22,303 bases of DNA from an uncultured Clostridia bacterium. Its GTDB lineage: Bacteria; Bacillota; Clostridia; Tissierellales; Peptoniphilaceae. Position 1 is the first letter of the stretch, and each line of letters begins with the position of its first letter. Both the position numbers and the translations under genes were made by a program. Shown here piece after piece: positions 8,001-13,737 of the stretch. Location of the stretch: positions 1-22,303 of the forward strand of contig CAMEGD010000011.1 of assembly GCA_945916025.1 (NCBI GenBank). The letters are read 5' to 3'. Under the pieces are notes generated by a model, which saw only the letters and a list, made by a program, of their open reading frames with translations, was not told the DNA's origin and made no database searches.

Positions 8001-8773
8001 TTAAAGATCCTAAGACCAAGGAAGTATTTAAATTAGATCCTAGTGGCGCTGTAATTACTGATAAATTAAGTAAACTTATGGATTTAGAAATAGGAGATTC
8101 TCTTTTAGTAGATTTAGATGATAGAGAAGTATCTATTAGAATTTCTAAAATAACTGAAAACTATTTGGGTCATTATATATACTTGGACAAAGTATATTAT
8201 ACAGAAGTAGTTGGAAAAGAACCTGGAACTAATGGCTCTTTAGTCTTATTAAATAATAGGGACCTTAATGTATCTAATAATACTTCTAGAGACCTTTTGA
8301 AAAATGACAATATAATATCTTCAGTTTCTAGTAGGGATACAAAAAAAATGCTATTTACTACAGTTAGATCAATTGATTTAGTAATAGTAATTATTGTATT
8401 AATTTCCATGTTACTTGCCTTAGTAGTTCTTTATAACCTAACTAATATAAATGTATCTGAGAGAATAAGAGAACTTTCAACTATGAAAGTACTGGGATTT
8501 TATCCAAAGGAAATTACGGAATATGTCTTTAAGGAAACTTTTAGCCTCTCAATTATAGGGATTATTCTAGGGATGGTATTAGGAAGAATAATTGTAGACT
8601 TTGTTATTGGGGCCTTTGCTCCACTTAACATAATGTTTGGAGATCCAAACTATCCAGTGTCATTTTTAATATCTGCTGTATTTACAGTAATATTTACTCT
8701 ACTAGTTATGGCTCTAATGCACAATAGATTAAAGGACATAGATATGGTAGAAGCTCTAAAAAGTATAGATTAA
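5009..8773 (+). CDS. FtsX-like ABC transporter permease with large extracellular coiled-coil insert
   Basis: Membrane partner of the preceding ATPase, 1,254 residues, much larger than the roughly 400-850 of ordinary MacB/FtsX permeases. Layout: TM helix about 19-45; an extracytoplasmic region; a charged coiled coil at about 249-697 full of xxxLxxG-like heptads (LKEGRIE, LEEGNLK, YEEGLAK, YNDGLVE); three TM helices (about 721-743, 772-794, 814-839); a TM helix at about 893-913; a second extracytoplasmic domain; three final TM helices (about 1120-1146, 1179-1203, 1219-1238). The two 3- and 4-TM blocks match duplicated FtsX domains. There is no strong Shine-Dalgarno before the ATG, so translation probably depends on coupling to the ATPase gene one base upstream. 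The coiled coil may reach into the thick wall and transmit ATPase-driven motion, or bind a partner; that is inference. Ligand unknown. Confidence 0.9.
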   Translation: MNKTLLKDFFREISHNKSRFFSIMALLFISMIAFSGVFMATILLNKSPEKTYNDTNLHDLSITSTLGLSDIDEFIIQSNPNVEDFEMSKIIDVVENRSLEITRLESLPESISTLILVEGYLPKNEDEIVLSYMNFKDNYKIGDRIQFLDSNNSKDIENLKISSFVVSGFVKSSEYLKKDISEISIIGAGTVSSFGYILPEVFDMDFYTKGKIIANGHEGQDSFSKEYQDRLEEVRLSLEEDFKDRPKGRIEEVRQEGFDKIQESEQEIIDAKKELEEARQELNDAKEELNDGEAELKEARLNLKEGRIELEEGNLKLINSRKDLDEGWKSYNEGMDVLEDQEEKGLEELSKARAQLDESSDEILQGKEEIDKGRAALDQAKKDLDKGEAELLQGEAKYQENLKKYQEGKTNLDLLKEKVAISSRGTGDIINKVQGDMSDLVKKINNNEISIMTKTRTLESLKNRQINEPDNESLQSEITGLEGEIASLEEDNKKYQEEIDALKVNLDSLNQLENESKLTQEEIGAYQGQIKVLEENLRGAKTELDKGKAQLDSSRQQFEDGKAEYEKNLAVFSEQEKAFNEGYSKYEQGLNKLEASEEEFNEKITKGKADLEEARRTLLDGEEKYKEGLLEIRQAKLDLEQGQRDYEEGLAKYNDGLVEYEDGLGEFNEEEEDALVEIADGEAEIQDARDNLNKLKEPDFLIETRNSDSNYYTVNGFPGSLKILAYVFSSLALLISLLVAFTTMTRMVDERRVLIGTFKGLGYENFHIALKYILFGGLSGITGTLLGTYVGQAVVAPIIYRIYLEGFLFAEPIKLYSSSLLIIGLILTVITTSISAYLAVKKTLKSNAAELLRPKAPKVGTRIFLERLTPIWKRLSFMDKITARNIFRYKGRMFMTIIGVAVCMALMILGFGMKYSVTSVGQTQFQELQLFDLILSIQEDLEEKDFNETIDFIKKNKNLDKLNLINIETLRLQIPGENTQDVNFFVDLDGSMDKVITFKDPKTKEVFKLDPSGAVITDKLSKLMDLEIGDSLLVDLDDREVSIRISKITENYLGHYIYLDKVYYTEVVGKEPGTNGSLVLLNNRDLNVSNNTSRDLLKNDNIISSVSSRDTKKMLFTTVRSIDLVIVIIVLISMLLALVVLYNLTNINVSERIRELSTMKVLGFYPKEITEYVFKETFSLSIIGIILGMVLGRIIVDFVIGAFAPLNIMFGDPNYPVSFLISAVFTVIFTLLVMALMHNRLKDIDMVEALKSID
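5753..7100 (+). repeat. Segment coding xxxLxxG-type heptad repeats and coiled coil inside the permease
   Basis: This part of the permease gene encodes about 450 residues dominated by E, K, L, D, Q and G. Clear 7-residue periodicity is visible, with [L/Y]xxG registers such as LKEGRIE-LEEGNLK, YKEGLLE, LEQGQRD-YEEGLAK and YNDGLVE-YEDGLGE. A middle part (about nt 6300-6600) is a more canonical coiled coil with fewer Gly. The repeats are degenerate in DNA, so this is an old protein-level repeat and not a recent tandem duplication. It resembles the heptad repeats known from YhgE/Pip-type membrane proteins. Confidence 0.65.
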
Positions 8774-8782
8774 AGGAGAAAT

Positions 8783-10012
8783 ATGATTACAAGTATTATT
8801 GGTGGCGGACCTTCTGGAATGTTTTTAGCTATATTAGTGAAGGAAGCCCGTCCTGATTTTAAAGTAAGGTTATTTGAAAGAAACAATAGGGTGGGAAAGA
8901 AACTTTTAGGAACTGGAAATGGAAGGTGTAACTATACAAATATAGACCTTCGTAAAGAAAACTTCCATTCAGAAAATGATTCTTTCCCTATGGAAATTAT
9001 AAATAAATTTAATAATATTGATGCCATTGAAAAACTAAAACAATATGGAATCTATCCTACAGTTGACGATAGAGGAAGGGTCTATCCTCTGTCATTACAA
9101 GGGTCTTCAGTCCTAGATTTTTTAAGATATAAGATGGAAAAACTAGGAGTAGAAGTAATTTTAAATGAAAAGATAGACAAGGTAATAAAAAGCAAAGAAG
9201 AATTTATCTTAACTGGATCACAAACTTACAAGTCTGATATTTTAGTAGTTGCTACTGGAGGTATGGCAATGCCTCAAAGTGGGTCAGATGGAATAGGTTA
9301 CAGGATTGGAAGGGAACTTGGACACAAGATTATAGAATTTGGACCAACCATAGTACAACTTGAAAGTGATTTTAGAAGGATAAAGGAATTTAAGGGAGTT
9401 AGGATAGATACAAGTGCTAGGCTTTATATTGATGGACAAATCCAAGATGAAAAGACAGGAGACGTCTTATTCACTGACTATGGTTTAAGTGGACCTGCTA
9501 TATTAGACCTTTCTAGAAAGGCTATAGAAGGATTAAAAAAGAGCAAAAAAGTAGAAATTTCTATTAATCTTTTAGCATTAGAAAAAGAAGAAATATATGA
9601 TATGATCTTGTATAGGGCACAAAACTTAGAGGGGATAGAATTTGAAAAGTTCTTTAATGGAATTATTAACAAAAAAATCATTCAATCCTTTAAGGAAATC
9701 TTATTATTTAAAAGTAAGGAAAAGTATGATATAATCACTTGTAACGAAAAAATTATCCAAGAAATAACAAACCTTTTATATGATTTTAGGTTAAAGATAA
9801 CAGGCTATAAGGGGTTTGGAAATGCCCAATCTACAACTGGGGGAATAGACACTACAGAAGTAGATTTTAATTTAGAGTCTAAGCTAGTTAATAACTTGTT
9901 TTTTATAGGAGAAGTATTAGACGTAGATGGGGATTGTGGAGGATATAACCTACAATGGGCTTGGTCCAGTGGGTATGTTGCAGGAAATACAATAATAAAT
10001 AGGGGCAGGTAA
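8783..10012 (+). CDS. NAD(P)/FAD-dependent oxidoreductase, HI0933/BaiN-like family
   Basis: Flavoprotein of 409 residues with an N-terminal Rossmann dinucleotide-binding motif GGGPSG (7-12) and the family marker KKLLGTGNGRCNYTN (about 39-53). An internal VVATGGMAMPQSGSDG motif and the C-terminal FAD-contact segment GEVLDVDGDCGGYNLQWAW (from 376) are also present. Members are often annotated as aminoacetone oxidase or BaiN; the true substrate is mostly unknown, so I give no reaction. AGGAG lies 4 nt before the ATG and the gene starts 9 nt after the permease stop, so it shares the operon. The Rrf2 regulator gene begins 3 nt after its stop. It appears complete with no odd residues. Confidence 0.9.
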   Translation: MITSIIGGGPSGMFLAILVKEARPDFKVRLFERNNRVGKKLLGTGNGRCNYTNIDLRKENFHSENDSFPMEIINKFNNIDAIEKLKQYGIYPTVDDRGRVYPLSLQGSSVLDFLRYKMEKLGVEVILNEKIDKVIKSKEEFILTGSQTYKSDILVVATGGMAMPQSGSDGIGYRIGRELGHKIIEFGPTIVQLESDFRRIKEFKGVRIDTSARLYIDGQIQDEKTGDVLFTDYGLSGPAILDLSRKAIEGLKKSKKVEISINLLALEKEEIYDMILYRAQNLEGIEFEKFFNGIINKKIIQSFKEILLFKSKEKYDIITCNEKIIQEITNLLYDFRLKITGYKGFGNAQSTTGGIDTTEVDFNLESKLVNNLFFIGEVLDVDGDCGGYNLQWAWSSGYVAGNTIINRGR

Positions 10013-10015
10013 TAA

Positions 10016-10432
10016 ATGAAACTTAATTTAGAGAATGATTATGCTTATAGAATAATACTTAAATTTACTCAAAGTCCTGAAGGTAAGAAGTTTAGATCAA
10101 AAGACCTTTCTGATGAACTTGTAATTCCTGAAAGATTTACTTACAGAATCCTTAGAAAGTTATTAATGGCAGGACTAGTAGATTCTGTTAGGGGTCCAAA
10201 GGGAGGATATGTCCTAGCTATGGATTCATCAGAAATTACCTTATATCATGTTTATAAGGCTATATCAGGAGACATAGAAATCAATAACTGCTTACAAGTT
10301 GATGGAGTATGTGAATATCTAGGTAACCAATCAGTAAATTGCATTATGCACAAGGAACTTTGTAGAATACAAGAAGTATTAGTTGATGAATTCAAAGCTG
10401 TTACCTTTGGAGATCTTATAGAAAAATACTAA
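10016..10432 (+). CDS. Rrf2 family transcriptional regulator with a four-cysteine cluster
   Basis: A 138-residue winged-helix regulator. The N-terminal half shows the Rrf2 pattern: NDYAYRIILKF, SDELVIPERFTYRILRKLLMAGLV as recognition region, and the wing GPKGGYVLA. The C-terminal half has four Cys (92, 99, 109, 116) plus His112, so it could hold an Fe-S cluster or sense redox or nitrosative stress as IscR and NsrR do. The spacing (x6, x9, x6) differs from the IscR C92-C98-C104-H107 ligand set, so cluster binding is only inferred. A GGGGCAGG stretch (10001-10008) may be its ribosome binding site, inside the end of the flavoprotein gene. It may regulate its own operon; I found no clear operator palindrome. 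Confidence 0.88.
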   Translation: MKLNLENDYAYRIILKFTQSPEGKKFRSKDLSDELVIPERFTYRILRKLLMAGLVDSVRGPKGGYVLAMDSSEITLYHVYKAISGDIEINNCLQVDGVCEYLGNQSVNCIMHKELCRIQEVLVDEFKAVTFGDLIEKY

Positions 10433-10453
10433 GAGTAACCTAAGTATTATTTT

Positions 10454-10482
10454 TTGAAAATTTATAAGCTATATAATATAAT
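10454..10482 (+). promoter_or_regulatory. Strong sigma-A-type promoter of ileS
   Basis: TTGAAA (10454-10459), exactly 17 nt, then TATAAT (10477-10482), in an AT-rich stretch just after the Rrf2 gene. The predicted start near 10489 gives a leader of about 60 nt that includes the hairpin at 10502-10525. Confidence 0.75.
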
Positions 10483-10501
10483 ATTTTATATAAGAGTAAG
10501 G

Positions 10502-10525
10502 TCCCTATATTTTATAGGGATTTTT
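10502..10525 (+). terminator. Terminator-like hairpin between Rrf2 gene and ileS, possible attenuator in the ileS leader
   Basis: TCCCTATA (10502-10509) pairs with TATAGGGA (10513-10520), followed by five T. It may end read-through from the ABC-flavoprotein-Rrf2 operon. It also lies downstream of the ileS promoter and just before AAGGAGG (10534-10540), so it would be in the ileS leader. I see no T-box: the specifier stem and the GGGTGG T-box sequence are absent. Confidence 0.55.
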
Positions 10526-10548
10526 ACTTAATAAAGGAGGAATGTTTT

Positions 10549-13500
10549 TTGGATTTATTAAAAGCTTTGTCGGAAAAACATGTAGATGAAAGGGAAAAGG
10601 AAGTAATAAAATATTGGAAAGAAATTAATCTTTTGGATTTATCTATTGAAGAAAGAGAAAATTCTCCATCTTTTATTTTCTATGAAGGCCCTCCAACTGC
10701 AAACGGACGACCAGGAATCCACCATGTAATGGCTAGAACCTTAAAGGATTTGACTTGTAGATATAAGACAATGAAAGGCTTTAAGGTTAAGAGAAAGGCT
10801 GGATGGGATACCCACGGCCTACCTGTAGAAATTGAAGTTGAAAAAAAATTAGGCTTAAAGAACAAACAAGATATTGAAAAGTATGGAATCAAGGAATTTA
10901 ATAAGATTTGTAAAGAGTCAGTCTTTGAATATGAAAAAGAATGGCGTGAAATGACAGAGAGAATGGGTTATTTAATTGATTTAGACAACCCTTATATTAC
11001 CCTTGATAATAATTATATAGAAACAGTTTGGTGGATTTTAAATAAAATGTTTAAAGACAACCTTCTTTATGAAGGACACAAAATACTACCATATTGTTCA
11101 AGATGTGGCACTGGACTAGCTTCCCACGAAGTTGCACAAGGATATAAATTAGATAAAACTGACACTGTTTATGTTAAATTTAAACTAAAAGACAAGGATG
11201 AATACTTTTTAGTTTGGACTACAACTCCTTGGACTTTACCTTCAAATGTATTGTTGACAGTAAATCCAGATGTAACCTATGTAAAAATAAAGAATCAAGA
11301 TGAAATTTACTATATAGCTAAAGATTTAATTGGCCAAGTTATTCAAGATGACTATGAAATACTTGAAGAAATGAAGGGCAAAGACTTAGAAAACATTGAA
11401 TATGACCAACTAATGCCATTTTTAAAGGCTGACAAGAAGGCTTTCTTTGTAACTTTAGCAGATTATGTCACTACTGATAGTGGTACCGGTATTGTTCATA
11501 CAGCTCCTGCTTTTGGGGAAGATGACTACAATACTGGAAACAGATACGATGCTCCAGTATTAAATCCTGTAGATGACAAGGGTCAATTTATAGATACTCC
11601 TTGGAAGGGTCAATTTGTGATGGATGCAGACCACGAAATCATTCATTACCTATATGACGAAAATTTGCTATATAGAAAGCAAAAGGTTGAACATAACTAT
11701 CCACATTGTTGGAGGTGTGATACTCCACTTATTTATAATGCTAAGCCATCTTGGTATATTAAAGTAACTGACTATAAGGACAAACTTATAGAAAACAACA
11801 ATGGGGTAAATTGGTATCCTGACTATGTTGGAGAAAAGAGATTTGGAAATTGGCTAGAAAATCTAAATGACTGGGCTATTTCTAGATCTAGGTATTGGGG
11901 TACTCCACTAAATGTTTGGAGATGTAATGACTGTGGCCATGTAGACAGCGTAGGATCAAGAAAAGAACTTGTTGAAAGGGCTATAGAGGACATAGATGAA
12001 TCTATAGAATTACACAGACCTTATGTAGATGATGTTCATATAAAATGTGAAAAGTGCGGCGGCACAATGACTAGGGAAGAAGACGTAATAGATGTTTGGT
12101 TTGATAGTGGCTCTATGCCATTTGCTCAGCACCATTACCCTTTTGAAAACAAAGATAACTTTGAGGAATTATTCCCAGCTGATTTTATAAATGAAGGTAT
12201 AGACCAAACTAGGGGCTGGTTCTATAGTTTACTAGCTATTTCAACTTACGTAACTGGAAAATCTCCATTTAAAAATGTATTAGTAAATGACCTTATTTTA
12301 GACAAAGAAGGAAAGAAGATGTCTAAATCTAGAGGGAATACAGTTAACCCTAAATTACTATTTGAAAAATATGGAGCAGATGTTGTAAGGTGGTACTTGG
12401 TATATGTATCTCCACCATGGACTCCAACTAGATTTAATGAAGAAGATATAAAAGAAATCCAATCTAAGTTCTTTGGAACTTTAAGAAATATTTATAACTT
12501 CTTAAGTCTTTATGCTAGAACTGACAATTTAGATATTTCTTCATTTAACATTCCTTATGAAGAAAGACCTGAAATTGACAGGTGGCTTTTATCAAGGTAT
12601 AACAATCTAGTAAAAAGAGTAGTAAAATACTTTGATGAATACGACATCAATAGAGTAGTTAGGGAAATTCAAGAATTCTTACTTGAAGATTTCTCAAACT
12701 GGTATATTAGAAGAAATAGAAGAAGATTCTGGAAAGAAGTTGCTGATGATGACAAGAAGTCAGTATATAATACGTCCTATGAAGTTTTACTTGGAGTAGT
12801 TAAAATGGTAGCTCCAATAGTTCCATTTATTGGGGAAGAGTTATACCAAAACTTAACAAATGGTAAGACCGTTCATATAGAAACTTACCCAGAATCTAAT
12901 GAGTCTTTAATTGACACTGCCTTAGAAGAAAAAATGGAATTAGTAAGAAGTCTTGTATCTCTTGGTAGAGTATCTAGAGAAAATGCTCAAATCAAGGTAA
13001 GACAACCACTATCTAATGTTGTAATAGATGGTAGATATGAAGAACAAATAGGAGACTTAACTGATCTTATTAAAGAAGAACTTAATGTTAAGAATGTTGA
13101 GTTTACTAAGGATATAACAACTTATATGAACTACTCCTTAAAACCAAATTACAAGCTTGCTGGATCTATATTAGGACCAAAAATTAAGGAATTTGGAAAT
13201 TATTTAAGGGAAATAAACCCTAAAGACTTTATAGATTCCCTAAGAACAGATGGGAATGTATTAGTAAGTCTAAATGGTGAGGATACTGAAATTATTGAAG
13301 ATTATGTATTAATCAATGTTGAAGGTAAAGAAGGCTTTGACGTTTCTTCAGAAGGAAACATCTTCTTAATCCTAGATACTCATATAAATAAGGAATTGCA
13401 AAGGGAAGGCTTTGTAAGGGAAATTATTTCTAAGGTTCAACAACTTAGAAAACAAAACGACCTGGAAGTCTTAGACCATATCAGAGTAAATATTAATTCA

Positions 13501-13647
13501 GAAGATATTATTAAAGAATCAATAGAAGAGAGTTTAGACCACTTTAAATCAGAAGTTTTAGCAGATGATGTAGTATTTACAAAAGAATCTTTAGATGAAT
13601 ACAATATTAACGGCTTAGCAACTGGTATAAATGTAGAAAAGAATTAA
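10549..13647 (+). CDS. ileS: Isoleucyl-tRNA synthetase, type 2 (IleRS2) with GXHH signature
   Basis: Charges tRNA-Ile with isoleucine in the cytoplasm; 1,032 residues, the length of the eukaryote-like IleRS2 class. The start is TTG at 10549, with a perfect AAGGAGG (10534-10540) 8 nt upstream; the ATG at 10542 is out of frame. Landmarks: N-terminal FYEGPPTANG, the HIGH position reading GIHH (Gly56-Ile-His-His59) instead of HxGH, the CP1 editing region with TTTPWTLPSN and DYVTTDSGTGIVHTAPAFG, Cys pairs (CSRCG, CWRCD, CNDCG, CEKCGG), DVWFDSGSMP, and KMSKS at 590-594. The anticodon-binding region carries FSNWYIRRNRRRFW. The GXHH swap is the signature reported for some bacterial IleRS2 with extreme mupirocin resistance. 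It has its own promoter and terminator. Confidence 0.97.
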   Translation: MDLLKALSEKHVDEREKEVIKYWKEINLLDLSIEERENSPSFIFYEGPPTANGRPGIHHVMARTLKDLTCRYKTMKGFKVKRKAGWDTHGLPVEIEVEKKLGLKNKQDIEKYGIKEFNKICKESVFEYEKEWREMTERMGYLIDLDNPYITLDNNYIETVWWILNKMFKDNLLYEGHKILPYCSRCGTGLASHEVAQGYKLDKTDTVYVKFKLKDKDEYFLVWTTTPWTLPSNVLLTVNPDVTYVKIKNQDEIYYIAKDLIGQVIQDDYEILEEMKGKDLENIEYDQLMPFLKADKKAFFVTLADYVTTDSGTGIVHTAPAFGEDDYNTGNRYDAPVLNPVDDKGQFIDTPWKGQFVMDADHEIIHYLYDENLLYRKQKVEHNYPHCWRCDTPLIYNAKPSWYIKVTDYKDKLIENNNGVNWYPDYVGEKRFGNWLENLNDWAISRSRYWGTPLNVWRCNDCGHVDSVGSRKELVERAIEDIDESIELHRPYVDDVHIKCEKCGGTMTREEDVIDVWFDSGSMPFAQHHYPFENKDNFEELFPADFINEGIDQTRGWFYSLLAISTYVTGKSPFKNVLVNDLILDKEGKKMSKSRGNTVNPKLLFEKYGADVVRWYLVYVSPPWTPTRFNEEDIKEIQSKFFGTLRNIYNFLSLYARTDNLDISSFNIPYEERPEIDRWLLSRYNNLVKRVVKYFDEYDINRVVREIQEFLLEDFSNWYIRRNRRRFWKEVADDDKKSVYNTSYEVLLGVVKMVAPIVPFIGEELYQNLTNGKTVHIETYPESNESLIDTALEEKMELVRSLVSLGRVSRENAQIKVRQPLSNVVIDGRYEEQIGDLTDLIKEELNVKNVEFTKDITTYMNYSLKPNYKLAGSILGPKIKEFGNYLREINPKDFIDSLRTDGNVLVSLNGEDTEIIEDYVLINVEGKEGFDVSSEGNIFLILDTHINKELQREGFVREIISKVQQLRKQNDLEVLDHIRVNINSEDIIKESIEESLDHFKSEVLADDVVFTKESLDEYNINGLATGINVEKN

Positions 13648-13650
13648 GTC

Positions 13651-13688
13651 AATAAGTGTTAGAGTTTAACTCTGACACTTATTTTTTT
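13651..13688 (+). terminator. Rho-independent terminator of ileS
   Basis: A 14-bp stem (AATAAGTGTTAGAG at 13651-13664 with 13670-13683, one G-U pair), a 5-nt loop and a run of seven T. It starts 3 nt after the ileS stop codon. Confidence 0.9.
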
Positions 13689-13693
13689 ACACT

Positions 13694-13722
13694 AAAAAGG
13701 ACCTAGAAATGATCTAAGTCCT
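13694..13722 (-). terminator. Rho-independent terminator of the class A PBP gene (minus strand)
   Basis: On the minus strand AGGACTTAGA (13722-13713) pairs with TCTAGGTCCT (13707-13698), one T-G wobble, 5-nt loop, followed by TTTTT (13698-13694). On the plus strand the same position is a C-A mismatch, so the hairpin suits the minus direction. It lies 15 nt beyond the PBP stop codon. Confidence 0.82.
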
Positions 13723-13737
13723 CTATAATATTAATTA

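Noticed and set aside
10433..10548. T-box riboswitch upstream of ileS
   Set aside because: Only 116 nt are available and no specifier loop, AGTA bulge or GGGTGG T-box sequence is present.
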